From Cladocopium goreaui (Eukaryota > Sar > Dinophyceae > Suessiales > Symbiodiniaceae), in the NCBI GenBank assembly GCA_947184155.2, contig CAMXCT020001136.1, positions 704,899 to 768,898 on the forward strand: a DNA stretch of 64,000 nt. The letters are read 5' to 3'. Under the pieces are notes generated by a model. It ran no database searches. It was not told the origin of the DNA and saw only the letters and a list, made by a program, of their open reading frames with translations. Within the stretch, counting starts at the first letter, position 1. The number at the start of each line of letters is the position of its first letter. The translations under genes and the position numbers were made by a program. Shown here in pieces: positions 35,569 to 45,849 of the stretch.

Positions 35569-36129
35569 TTAATACCGAGAAGTGAGCGCTATATCCAGCA
35601 TGTAACAGTGCAAGAATCGACCCCGTCCTTCCGGCAAGCAAAAGTCTGCGGGGATGTCCTCATGTGGTTGAACAGGGCGGCCAGTGGAGATGAGGAACCT
35701 TTCCTTGGTGGAGGCTGCGTGGCTTCCAAGCTCGCCCCGCTCCATTGGGATGTAGAAGGCCGGGTGCATGTTGCAAGTGATGCCCAAGCTTATGGTTTTA
35801 CCAGGGTTCTCACCGTAGCTCCCTGCCGTCTTGGTGGCACGAGCACTAGACCCAAATTGCAAGAGCTTGTTGAACGCGCTCTGGTACGGGTTGACTTTGC
35901 TTTTTGATTTCTCTCTCGTTGTTGCATTTGAGTCGGACAACAGGCCAAGGCTCAGCAAGAAGTCGTAGGCTTCATCAAAGTTGCCTAGCAAGCCGTACCA
36001 GCAACGCCCAGACCAATCTCCTGGCAGCTTGTCTGCGTTGCGGACTTGGTTCCAGTCAGCAGAGCAACGGTGAAACCATTCTTCCGGTGTGGCGCTGGCA
36101 ACAGTCGCAGAAGCGATTCTTGGCTTCAA
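35569..36129 (-). CDS. DUF3987-like protein, second coding segment
   Basis: Key strings are GRCWYGLLGNFDEAYDFLLS, then NKLLQFGSSARATKTAGSYG and ISLGITCNMHPAFYIPMERG followed by STKERFLISTGRPVQPHED. In DUF3987 proteins a motif of the type S-x-x-G-x-x-x-P-x-x-x followed by G-x-x-x-R-F-L occurs after the ATPase core; that match drives the call. It overlaps the previous segment by 4 nt in a different register, so either a short intron with a non-GT donor or a frameshift separates them. Confidence 0.45.
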   Translation of the reverse strand: MKPRIASATVASATPEEWFHRCSADWNQVRNADKLPGDWSGRCWYGLLGNFDEAYDFLLSLGLLSDSNATTREKSKSKVNPYQSAFNKLLQFGSSARATKTAGSYGENPGKTISLGITCNMHPAFYIPMERGELGSHAASTKERFLISTGRPVQPHEDIPADFCLPEGRGRFLHCYMLDIALTSRY

Positions 36130-36695
36130 ATACCTGCAGCAGCGGGGTCACTTGTGTCTTTTGGTTCCTGGCAAAGATTTAGAAACACGTGAAAATTTAA
36201 CACAAGGTTAGGAAACTGTTCACGCATGGTCAGCGGGGGGCAATTGGACTTTGAAAAGCCCCGCCTCAGGACTTGAGCCGCTCCCTCCTCAAAGCTTTCG
36301 TGCTGCAGCTTGGACATCGCATTCTCCAAGATGACTGTGTCCAACTCTTGCCCCAAAGCTTCTGCGTGTCCAGTCATGGAAGACTTTCTGGTCTGGGCAT
36401 AGTTGACATTGACCGCTACCAAAGTCAGAGGCGACGGTGCTGTGGCAAAGATGGCGACCCGCGCGCCATTCGCCAAAGCACACATCAAAGAAAGACAATG
36501 CAAAGCGTAAGGAAATTCAGGATGCGCAGCTCTGACAGAATAGCTTTGGCAAAACTGGTGGCCGGCTTCTCCAAGGACATACTTGGGGTCAAAACGTCTG
36601 TCCACCTCATCCCACATCAGCTTCATGGCGGGCACGTACTGCCCATCGTCAGGAGCCCCGGACATGGCTCCGCACGAGAAGCTGCGAACTACCAA
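36126..36695 (-). CDS. DUF3987-like protein, N-terminal segment
   Basis: Frame contains DRRFDPKYVLGEAGHQFCQS, PYALHCLSLMCALANGARVA and VAVNVNYAQTRKSSMTGHAE. The last resembles a phosphate-binding loop in which G-x-G-x-GKS is replaced by NYxQTRKSS, preceded by the ALxxGxxV helix seen in DUF3987. An ATG is available near 36663. Downstream (lower coordinates) segments continue the same protein; total length would be about 700 residues. Function in mobility is inferred only from its place beside a transposase. Confidence 0.45.
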   Translation of the reverse strand: MVVRSFSCGAMSGAPDDGQYVPAMKLMWDEVDRRFDPKYVLGEAGHQFCQSYSVRAAHPEFPYALHCLSLMCALANGARVAIFATAPSPLTLVAVNVNYAQTRKSSMTGHAEALGQELDTVILENAMSKLQHESFEEGAAQVLRRGFSKSNCPPLTMREQFPNLVLNFHVFLNLCQEPKDTSDPAAAGI

Positions 36696-36847
36696 ATTTG
36701 AACCAGGCTACCTAAAGCCGCACCACAATTCTAAAATCAACCTGATCTAGCAAAAGATGGTCACATGTTACAAGCACCACAGCCCGTTCTACGTACCTAT
36801 GGCGCTCCCAAACTTCAAACCCTAAGCGTCCGAACATTTTTGGCTTG

Positions 36848-38978
36848 CTACGCAACATCCTCAGCATCCAAAGAGCCAGCTACCTCCTCCGGCCTGTAGC
36901 CTCCCTGCAAAATGATTTCGTTGTGGCTCCACGCCATGTCGAGCAAGAAGAACTGAAAACCGTATTCGTTCATGTGCTTGGTTTGGTGCTTGTATTTGCT
37001 GAGCCATGTGAAGGTGAACTCGCAAACTGAAGTCCTGACACCAGCGAGAAGAGCGGAGTTGGACGGGAGCTCCGGGTCACATGTTTGCTTGCACCAAGCA
37101 TCCGTGTGGCCTGCCATGTGGAACTTGTCGCAGACAAAGGTCATGTGAGGTGGCGACAACTGCGCCGCAGCTTGAGAGTGCGCTGCTCGACGCGCGCAAT
37201 ACTTGTGCAAGTGGCACGCATCATCGTGCACCACTGTCGTCAGGGTCGGCAGCAAAGCTTTGACAGCAGCGACGTAGAAGTAGCGCTGGCTCAGAGACTC
37301 GCAGCCATAAATCTCTTGCATGTGCAAAATAAGGCCCTCGGACAAGCATACGCAAAGCATGCCCGCTGACTTGGCAAGTTGCCTCTGGGCAGTACTGCTT
37401 TCCTTGTGCGTTGAACATGCAACAGACGCTAAATCCGCTGGATCTGAACATTGCTCAAGCTCTGCCACGGGTTCAACCTGCGCCTGCAACAGCGGCGGTG
37501 CGGGAGAAGGCCCTGCAGTGTCTGAAGGTTGGGGTTCATGAGTACGCTTGCGAAGTTTCAGCTTCTCCGCCCCAACTTGCCGCAAGTACTTGCTCAAGAC
37601 AGTGTCTGGCACGGCGGAATCCAAGACCCAAGCCTCCCTGCGAGGTTCGGTCGTTTCCTGGAGCAAAACCATCAGTTGCTGCCCATCATTGATAGACTTG
37701 TGTTGTAGAATCTCAACATCCTGCAAACGCGAGCACAGACCCAAGCACCGACGCTGAAGCCCTGGGGTTTTAATTCAAAAAAGTAGCCCACGGAAGGAGA
37801 AGGCAAACAAAACTGAAAATGTTTGAGGATTCGAGCCAAGACACTGTGTGAGAACGATCTGCGCCAGGAGCTTCACAATGGTGCAAGCAAAAGCAATGCT
37901 TGAAAGCAGGCGTTTTTGTGCAGGTGTGGCGCAAAGTTCTGCGGAGGGTTGGAGAGTAAGAACATCCCGCCAGCGCAGCGGCGCAGACTGCCCTCCGGTT
38001 CTTTGCATTGCCATCTAAAACAATAACATCGCACCGCATTTTGGCACGCTGAGCACCTTCCACGGCCTTCCGGCTGAATGCTGCTTGCAATGGACCCAAG
38101 AACCTGCACGCCGTGTCCTCCATGGGAGATTGAAAATCTACCACAGACAAATCCAAGCCGGCTTCAAGCCCACGCGTCAGCAAGCGCCAGGTGAACCATC
38201 CCTGGCTGATCAGCAGCCGCAAGCGTGAAGTGGGGAGACGATGCAGCTGCGAATTGGTGGCAGCTTGCGCCGTCAGTACGTCGGCTTCACTCGTGAATGA
38301 TGCGTGCTGACGCACCAAACGCAGGTGGAACTGGCGCAGCCAAGGGATACTAAAACCAAAGCTCGAGGATAGCATGAAACATTGCAAGAGTGGCAGCTCT
38401 CCCTGGAACACATGCTTGCCTTTGCGTACGCAGTAGTTGTACCAAAGAAGCACCCCAAACTCCGGGCATGAAGGCTTTCTACACCGCAGTGGAACATGCA
38501 GCTTTTCAGCGACTCCACAAAGGTCTATCACTGCCGCAGGCGTGGCAGAACCTCTGCATTCAGCTAGCCGGGTTTTGCACGCAGAACAGCTCCGAGGCAA
38601 GGGGAGCAACTCTTGGGCACAAGTTTCTCTACCGTAGGCAGCAACTCTGGTCGAGAAGAGAGGTTGCAGCTCAGCTGCCAGATGCACAACCAAACCATCT
38701 GAAATCTGCGCAGCCGGGTCTGCATTTCGTATGGCTTCAGCAATCAGAGCTTGGCTAAACCCGTGCGCCATGAAAAGGAAGAGTCGCAGGCGGGAGAGAA
38801 GGTCTTGGGCTCTGCAGTTGCGTGGTTTGTTTCTGGTTGCTCTTCTCAGCCTTGCGGCGAAATGTATGGACTGTCTTAGTGTGATACGTTTGCGCATGGT
38901 CATGGTTCTCTCTCCTGTTTGAAAATAAAGGCACAGCAGGGGCACAAGCTGCGAACTCTTTCCGTGATCACTGGTCAT
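36848..38978 (-). CDS. KDZ-type DDE transposase with CxC cysteine cluster
   Basis: Join 38978-37877 and 37761-36848 (GT-AG intron of 115 nt, acceptor CCCAG|GG); phases match (one base plus two) giving 671 residues with ATG and stop. Residues 131-183 carry a cysteine cluster (C131, C134, C141, C166, C171, C183 with WYNYC) like the CxC5/CxC6 domains that accompany Kyakuja-Dileera-Zisupton transposases. Catalytic candidates: D322 in VLDGNAKNRR, D547/D548 in VVHDDACHLHKYC, and E615 in CEFTFTWLSKY; CDKFHMAGHTDAWC is the KDZ-like KFH-H-C block. The gene has no internal stop or frameshift, so it could be active. It runs antisense within the intron of the PPR-like gene. Confidence 0.7.
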
Positions 38979-39393
38979 GTCACGTGGTGCAAGTGTCAGA
39001 AATCAAGCTGCAAAACCACCACTGACACCACAAAACCCGGAGCAGGGGCGGCGGCCTTGTCAAAGCGGAAGGCATTCTACGTGTACAGAAGGTGCTTGCA
39101 GGAGACACCTTTTCATGGCAGGCAAAGGTCACTGAGCAAGATTGCCGATATATACATGTTGAAAAGTTGAAAAGTACGTCCGTGATCGCTGGTCATGTCA
39201 CGTGGTGCAAGTGTCAGAAATCAAGCTGCAAAACCACCACTGACACCACAAAACCCGGAGCAGGGGCGGCGGCCTTGTGAAAGCGGAAGGCATGCTACTT
39301 GTACAGAAGGTGCTTGCAGGAGAGACCTTTTCCTGGCAGGCAAAGGTCACTGAGCAAGATTGCCTTTGTAGATATAGACAGGTTGAAAAGTAC
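38961..39393 (+). repeat. 218-bp tandem duplication over the transposase start
   Basis: Two copies begin at 38961 and 39179 (TCCGTGATC, then GGTCATGTCACGTGGTGCAA and so on), roughly 95 percent identical by eye. The transposase ATG at 38978-38976 lies in the first copy, and the second copy repeats the same start context, so the duplication covers its 5' flank. Confidence 0.9.
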
Positions 39394-39410
39394 GTTCTAG
39401 AACTTTGCTT

Positions 39411-39853
39411 TGATCCGCTGATCTGCTGGTGCGCTGATCCGCTGATCCGCTGATCCGCTGGTCCGCTGATCCGCTGGTCCGCTGGTCCGCTGGTCCGCTG
39501 ATCCGCTGATCCGCTGATCCGCTGGTCCGCTGGCCGCTGATCGGCTGATCCGCTGATCCGGTGATCCGCTGATCCGCTGGTCCGCTGGCCCGCTGATCCG
39601 CTGATCCGCTGATCCGCTGATCCGCTGGTCCGCTGGTCCGCTGGTCCGCTGGTCCGCTGGTCCGCTGATCCGCTGATCCGCTGATCCGCTGGTCCGCTGA
39701 TCCGCTGATCCGCTGATCCGCTGATCCGCTGATCCGCTGATCCGCTGGTCCGCTGGTCCGCTGATCCGCTGATCCGCTGATCCGCTGGTCCGCTGATCCG
39801 CTGATCCGCTGATCCGCTGATCCGCTGATCCGCTGATCCGCTGATCCGCTGGC
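39411..39853 (+). repeat. (TCCGCTGRTC)n array, right copy
   Basis: About 44 decamers, same unit and orientation as 33146-33516. The A/G variant at position 8 alternates in runs that differ from the left array. Confidence 0.95.
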
Positions 39854-39988
39854 CCAGACGATATGGCGATCATGAGTGGTGGTGAATGAAACATCGTGAT
39901 ATAGTAACGTGAAATGGTATTTAAAAAACTATAATCACAATGGCAAGCTACAGCAAGTTGCAGCAAGCTGATGGCTGGATTCACTAAG

Positions 39989-41577
39989 GAGATACGGAGA
40001 CTTCTCGGAGGTGGACCGTTTGTTGGACTTTGACGAGCACTTGAGTCCAGTTCTGCTAGGAGCTTTGGTGGACCTGGCGGGACACCGGCACGATCCAGCT
40101 CGGGCTGATGCGATTTGGAAGAAGATGGTTGTGCAAAAGCGAGCTGCTTGGCCTGGAATTTGAGTCTGGTCAGAGAGACTTTCAGGAATTTCGGACTTGA
40201 GACCCTTCTTGGGATGGCAATGTGCCAATATGTGCCATACAGTACATACAAGTCAAACATGTCAAACACTCATCCATTGTCAGGTCAAGCCCATTGAATC
40301 ATCCTACAACGCCTATGCCCGAGCATATCTCGTATCTGGTGATCCTGAGGCGAATGACAAGCTTTCTCGCTCAAGTTTCCAGTCACGGTAGAACTACATA
40401 GAAATTCATATAGAAATTCATAGAATGGGACGGTACGCTTTCAAAACATATCAACAGAAGTATATAATGGTGCTTTGAAAGATCGCTTCACTCACTTGCA
40501 TGTACTTGTTGCAAACTTCTGCTAGTCTTGAGATGTCTTGAGATGTCTTGAGGTCTCGTTGATTTTTTTTCCAGACTCATGAGTCCAGGGAGGGGAGCTG
40601 CCTGCGCCAGATGGCCATTGCCAAGATGGAGGAGATGTTTGTGCGAAGGGTTGGGCAATTCACCTGGATCAATGCCAAGGACCATGCACAGGTACCCGCG
40701 GGCACCCGTTGACTTTCCAGAGATACCTTTCGGTGTGACATGACATGCCCAAGTAATTTGGCCGGTGGCAGCAATGGCAGGCTCTTCTGATCCTGTATCA
40801 TTCAATGCCAACGGAAGACAACAAGGACAGCCCGTCGATATTCATTGATCATACTGATCGATCTGACCGTTTATAAATTGAAAGAGGTCTTCAGCGGCCA
40901 TCCTCGTGTGAATTTGATCCAAGGGCGCAAGGAAGCCAACAAGACTAGGCCCTTTAGATCTCTGGCCATACTACTTTTTTGGGTCCCGGTGACCTTTGCA
41001 ATACAGACATTGGCAAACCTAACAGAACCTAATCATTCAAAATCAAAGCCCGAGTGAGCTCGAGCTTTGATTTGCTTTCTGCATCTTTCTGCTAGTTCTG
41101 GGTCTTTCTGGTACGACATCAGGAACGGCTGCAGCGCTTTCTGCGCAGTTCTCAAGTGATCTTCAGTGGTGGTGGGCAGCGCCTGTCTGCTGCGCCGAAG
41201 ACAGCTGTAGAGGAGATCGCACAGCGTTCACTGTTGTATGCAGCATGTATGCTCTGCCTGAAGTGTTGTATATTGGAATGAATCTCAAAGATCCCCAAGA
41301 CCAGGGACAGCTGCCTGAAACTGTGACAAGTGGATGTTGCTTCTTTCCAGTGCAGCTTGATCAGCTTGGCTTCAGTGCAAGTAGCCCGCCGTTGAACAGC
41401 CAACATGGAAGTCGTATCAAGTCGTGCAATACCATTGTGTCATTGGAGGAGTGGCAAAAGCTTCGTGCTGGAGCACAGGATCTGCTGCGCCGCTCCTCAC
41501 AGGAATCAAACGTCCCGAATACGCCGCATATGCCCCACTTGCATGATATTCTCTTGACGTTTCTTGGAAGTGAATGA
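39989..41577 (+). CDS. PPR-like repeat protein, downstream exon block and stop
   Basis: Proposed exons: 39989-40127 (RYGDFSEVDRLLDFDEHLSP, then ADAIWKKM), 40284-40387 (VKPIESSYNAYARAYLVSGD), 40589-40691 (RQMAIAKMEEMFVRRVGQFT), 41123-41246 (ERLQRFLRSSQVIF) and 41351-41577 (NTIVSLEEWQKLRAGAQDLL, ending LLTFLGSE and TGA). Each junction is phase compatible: 32922 ends with AA and 39989 starts with G; 40127 ends in phase 0; 40387 leaves two bases; 40691 phase 0; 41246 leaves one base. Five consecutive in-phase joins with GT donors and mostly AG|G acceptors strongly support one gene spanning the 7-kb insertion. Confidence 0.6.
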
Positions 41578-42600
41578 GACATAGTGAGACAACACCTTGA
41601 TTGGAATGAATGCTTTGTGCATTATTTTTTTTACCTAGTGCCCGGCACGCGCCGGGGCGGAAGTTTCGCACATAGGAAATATCTATAGGAAATCCATGGC
41701 CTATAGGAACGTTTTTGAGATGCAGAAACCATGAGCGGTTGAAGTTGTGAGGTGCATCAACGAATGAGTAAATGGTGGTTGAGATGCCAGTGAAATGACA
41801 TGAAAGAATCCGAGCACAACTGAGTGACCAGTGGACCAGTGAACCGATGAATCAACGAATCAATGAATCGATGATTCAATGAACCAATGAATCAGTGAAT
41901 CGAGGCTTCAGTGAAACAATGAAGCAATGAATCAATGCATGAATGATTTCGTGAATCGATGAATCAATGAACCAGTGAATCAATGAATGGATGAAGTAGT
42001 GAGTAGATGAATCAATGAACCAACAATGACTCAGTGAGCCAATGAAGCAGTGAACACATGAATGAATAGATGGACCAGTGACTGAATGAATCAATGCACG
42101 AGTGAACTAGTGACAGTGAGAAGATAATCAGTGAGTCAGTGACTGAGTGAATGAGTCAGTGAGTCGATGAATCAATGAATCAATTCAATGAACCAATGAA
42201 CCAATGAATCAGTGGGTCCATGAATCCATGAAGCCATGAATCAATGAACCAATGAATGAAGGGGTGGATGGATGGATGGATGGATGGATGGATGGATGAA
42301 TGAATGGAGGGATGGATGGATGTGCGAGCTACTTTTCTTTGTTGAGTTACTTCTTCACTGAGCGACCTCTTCGCTGAGGCACTCTTCTCTCAGCTACTTC
42401 TTCTCCGAGCAGCCACTTATCTGGGCTACTTCTGCTCTGAGCTGCCTCCCAACTGGCTCGTTTGATCCTCTCTTCGCGCAGCTGTTGCAATGCGTTTAGC
42501 AGCCTGCAGCTGGAATACGGAATAGCACAAGAGTAGCACTATGGTCAAGAAGTACCTTTGGACCTTTGGGGCACTGTTACAATTTGATTAGCAACCTCCA
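41578..42600. repeat. Irregular GAATCAATGAACC repeats and (TGGA)n
   Basis: From 41835 to 42250 imperfect units GAATCAATGA/ACCAGTGA follow each other with no fixed period, then (TGGA)n at 42270-42320. 42330-42600 has GCTACTTCTTCxCTGAG-type weak repeats. No gene seen. Confidence 0.7.
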
Positions 42601-42779
42601 GTTGCAATTTCGCTTGCCAGGAGCGTCGCGGCATCACTCATGCTTTGCCGCGCGCAGCAGTGCCAATGGCTGCTGTCAGACAAGGTAGCAAACCCGCATA
42701 GCAGGAGCGTCGCGCTGAATCGACCAACGTTCGCCCAGCGCTGGCAATGCGAACGATTCCGCGCTACTCCGGGCATGGT

Positions 42780-42930
42780 GTTTTTTTCTGCAATTTTATG
42801 TGAAATCGAAGTCTCGCTGTTCACTACAGTCTGGTGCACATTTTGCCGACCTCATTTCAAAAATGCTCCGAACATGCCAGTTTTTGCCGATTTTTTGTGA
42901 AATCGAGCTCTCACTACACTCCAGGGTGGG
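42780..42930 (+). repeat. Dispersed repeat, copy 1
   Basis: GTGCACATTTTGCCGACCTC and later AAATCGAGCTCTCACTACA recur at 52770-52870 (GTGCACATTTTGCCGACTTC, AAATCGAGCTCTCGCTAGC). Both copies adjoin a GGTTC array, on opposite sides. Confidence 0.65.
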
Positions 42931-42934
42931 ATCG

Positions 42935-43085
42935 GTTCGGTTCGGTTTCGTTTTCCAGGAACTGGTGAATTTCCGGTTCCCGGTTCGGTTCGGTTCCTGG
43001 TGATATAATCAAAAAAACGGTTCGGTTCGGTTCGGTTCGGTTTAGGTTCCTAACCGGTTTGGTTTCCGGTTCCTAACCGGTTCGG
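42935..43085 (+). repeat. (GGTTC)n array
   Basis: GGTTCGGTTCGGTTTCGG-type units with GGTTCC variants. A related short array occurs at 52680-52755 and again at 43530-43580. Confidence 0.85.
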
Positions 43086-43249
43086 AGTAAGTCATGGTCT
43101 TGGTATTTGCTTTTTACGGCCTTTCAAAAAAAACAAAACATGTTCCCAGTTAGTTGGTTGGTTGGTATGATTCATGTCAAGGACACGTTGCGTCAGGTGG
43201 AAGAGGAACGCCAGGCCAGGACCTGGTCATAGAGGCTGTTTTCGTTTTT

Positions 43250-43490
43250 TTTAGGCCGCCAAAAAAGCAAATCCAACACGAGAGCACAAGGGTTGTGCTT
43301 GTGCTTTGCATAAGGGCTGTGTTTTTTCTTTTTTGTGGCTTTCGAAAAAACAAATCCAATACGAGGGCACAAGTTTTTTTTTGCTGTTTTGGGGCTGCCA
43401 AAAAAGCAAATCCAATAGGAGGGCACAAGGGTTGTGTTTTTGTTTTTTTGGGGTTGCCAAAAAAGCAAATCCAATAGGAGGGCAGAAATT
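43250..43490 (+). repeat. ~62-bp tandem repeat with GCCAAAAAAGCAAATCCAA
   Basis: Four copies of GCCAAAAAAGCAAATCCAAT followed by AGGAGGGCACAAGGGTTGTG and a T-rich tract. Frames in several registers are read-through. Confidence 0.85.
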
Positions 43491-43959
43491 AAAGGGAACG
43501 CCTGATTGAGAGAAAAAAAACAGAGCACATGCCGGCGGTTCGCCTCCGGTTCCTCCCTCCGGTTCGTCCGGTTCGGGAGCTTATTACGAAAGCCAGCAGT
43601 CAAGCATGGCGAAGTTGCTCATTGCGAACGAAGTGAGAATAGGGTCTGGGGGGTGGTCGTCTCCAAACAGACAATTTTGAGGCACTTCCCCACCTAATTA
43701 GGGTGGCCATGGTGATCGATTTTGAGGCTGATGTACCAGGTGGCAATTGGGTGACGGTGGGGTTCGATTCCCCCCTGGTCCGTCCTCCGACGTGCATTTG
43801 GGGTGAGTGGAATGGAGGGTAAAGGGATGCAAAAATGGAGTCAAAGCATAACAGAACAATGGAAAAACTTGGAAAGAGTAATGGAAGAAGAGAGGGAATG
43901 GGAGGAAAAAATAAAAGGGACGGATTGGAGTTTCGGGGCGGGGTGTACGATGGGGGGAA

Positions 43960-44235
43960 GGTTGGAGGGACAAGAGCGTGGCTTGGGCGGGCTCTTTGGG
44001 GCGAGGCTTTATTGGGTGGCTGCTGGGAAGCAAAGGAGCCCACATAGTGAAGGTTGCCAATGGCTGCTGATGTTTGGGGGGAGGTGCGTGGCTGGCGGTG
44101 CACATGGTTAGATTGGAGGGAAGAAAGGGCGTGGCTTGGGCAGGCAATGTGGAGTGAGGCTCTTTTAGGTAGCTGCTGGGAAGCAAAGGAGCCCGCAGGG
44201 TGAAGGTGGCAGATGGGTGCTGATGCCTGGCGGTG
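43960..44235 (+). repeat. ~145-bp tandem duplication, also found at 51.8 kb
   Basis: Two copies of GGGCGTGGCTTGGGC, GGTAGCTGCTGGGAAGCAAA and GGAGCCC-GTGAAGGTxGC. A third copy lies at 51795-51945. In each case the heptamer satellite follows. Confidence 0.8.
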
Positions 44236-44239
44236 GGAG

Positions 44240-45018
44240 AGGAGTGTAAAGTGTAAAGTGGAAGGTATGGAGTGTAGAGTGAAGAGCGTTGAGTGTATAA
44301 CGTGTAGTGTGTACAGTGTAGAGTGTGGAGTGTAAAGTGTAGAGTGTAGAGTGTAGTGTGTAAAGTGTAGAGTGTGGAGTGGAGTGTAAAGTCTAAAGTG
44401 GAAAGTGTAAAGTGTAGAATGTAAAGTGTAGAGTGTGGAGCGTAAAGTGTAGAGTGTGGAGTGTGGAGTGTACAGTGTGGAGTATGGAGTGTAAAGTGTA
44501 AAGTGTAAAGTGTGGAGTGTAGAGTGTAAAGTGTAGAGTGTGAAGTGTAGAGTGTGGAGTGTAAAGTATGGAGTGTGGAGTGTAAAGTGTGCAGTAAGGA
44601 GTGAGGAGTGTAACGTGTAACGTATAAAGTATGGCGTGTAGAGTGAAGAGTGTAAAGTGTAAAGTGCAGTGTGTAAAGTGTAGAGTGTGCGGTGTGGAGT
44701 GTAAAGTGTAGAGTGTAAACTCTAGTGTGTAAAGTGTGGAGTGTGGAGTCTGGAGTGTAGAGTGTAAAGTGTAGAGTGTAAAGTGTAGAGCGTGGAGTGT
44801 AAAGTGTGGAGTGTAAAGTGTGGAGTGTGGAGTGTAAGGTGTGCAGTGAGGAATGAGGAGTGTAAAGTGTAAAGTATGGAGCGTAGAGTGAAGAGCGTAG
44901 AGTGTAAAGTGTAGTGTGTAAAGTGTAGAGTGTGGAGTGTGGAGTGTCAAGTGTAGTGTATAACGCGTGGTGTGTAAAGTGTAGAGTGTGGGGTGTATAG
45001 TGTGGAGCGTAAAGTGTA
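44240..45018 (+). repeat. (AGTGTRRAGTGTRG)n heptamer satellite, array 1
   Basis: Near-uniform 7-bp units AGTGTAA, AGTGTAG, AGTGTGG in seemingly patterned order. The minus strand reads TLYTLHFTLHT in all frames, giving false ORFs up to 498 residues. Confidence 0.95.
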
Positions 45019-45080
45019 GAGGCCACTGGCGTTCCGTTGGTGGGTGGCCGCGCAGAGCGAAGACAAGTTGTGGAATCCCG

Positions 45081-45583
45081 GAGGTTGTGGGGCCGTCCAC
45101 ATGGAACCAGGGGACGCTCCAAGTCCCGCCTGACGGACTGTGTCTCTTCTACTGTTTTTTGGCAGCCCAAGCCCCAAGCTGGTGGCAAGGACAACGAAGG
45201 GACTACTTAGGTTTTTTCAAAGCGAAAAAAGTAGAGGACAAGTACAAGGCAGCCGCGCAGAAGCTCCGAGCCAAAGCCGTCCAGGCCCTGAAGGACGACG
45301 GCAAGCAAGAGCTAGGCCAGCATCTGAATGCCGGCCGGAATCCAGGACACGAGGAGCTGGTGTTCTGCGCCAAGTCCTTTGGGTGCGCCATTCTGGTGCT
45401 ACCAGAGGATGCGGACTCGCCACCCTACGTGTTTGGTGAGGGCCCCGTGGGTTTTGCCGTGAACTACGGCCTGAGCCTTGACGGGGAAGGAAGCGGCGCA
45501 GGGCACTATACCCTGCTTCGAAGCTGGCTTCCGAGAAAGCAAGCAACTCAGTATCACACACACACACCTTTGCCAGTTTCTTG
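45081..45583 (+). CDS. OTU-like cysteine protease exon
   Basis: After CCCGGAG|G the frame reads VPPDGLCLFYCFLAAQAPSW, then LGQHLNAGRNPGHEELVFCA, KSFGCAILVLPEDA, and GSGAGHYTLLRSWLP before TGA. The D-G-x-C-L-F motif (aspartate and catalytic cysteine) and the late G-H-Y (catalytic histidine) are the OTU signature; OTU proteases remove ubiquitin from proteins. Spacing of about 125 residues between Cys and His is usual. It lies directly at the end of the heptamer satellite, and no upstream exon is identified, so it may be one exon of a larger gene or a mobile-element passenger. Confidence 0.55.
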
Positions 45584-45849
45584 AGGTGCTGTTGCACATC
45601 TCATTCATACAATGATCGAGTATGTTTCTTGAATTTCCTGCGATATTGATACTATATATAAAGACGAAAACGACCATGAATAAATGTCCCTCAAATTCTT
45701 CGCGCGCAATGAAAGCTTAAAGTCATAATGTGCTATAAGCTCTCGCGTGGACCGAATTATTTCCAGGAGGATTCTCCTGGGTTTCAATCTCTGGGGCGGG
45801 GAACAAAGGCAGGAAAATGCATGGCGGGGATAGCCGGAACACTGCTGGA

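Larger units (their letters stand above)
33129..39873 (-). mobile_element. KDZ/DUF3987 mobile unit between decamer arrays
   Basis: The unit carries two minus-strand genes between same-orientation decamer arrays (33146-33516 and 39411-39853). Just outside the arrays, ATGATCG and GTCTG at 33129-33147 match the reverse complement of 39855-39873 at both ends of a 19-bp window (12 of 19 positions), a weak candidate for terminal inverted repeats. True element ends and target-site duplication are not established. Confidence 0.45.
32923..39988 (+). other. Large intron of the PPR-like gene hosting a mobile unit
   Basis: Removing this stretch joins AA at 32922 to G at 39989, giving a lysine codon and an unbroken PPR-like frame. 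Inside are two TCCGCTGRTC arrays, a KDZ-type transposase and a DUF3987-like gene, all mobile genes antisense to the host gene. Confidence 0.55.

Noticed and set aside
43736-43785. tRNA-like segment: ACCAGG ... GGGGTTCGATTCCCCC ... CCTGGT
   Set aside because: Has a T-arm-like hairpin and a short closing stem, but no D-arm or anticodon arm in the right spacing; at most a tRNA-derived (SINE-like) fragment.
43698-45194. 498-residue minus-strand ORF rich in TLYTLH
   Set aside because: Read-through of a heptamer satellite, open in all three minus frames.
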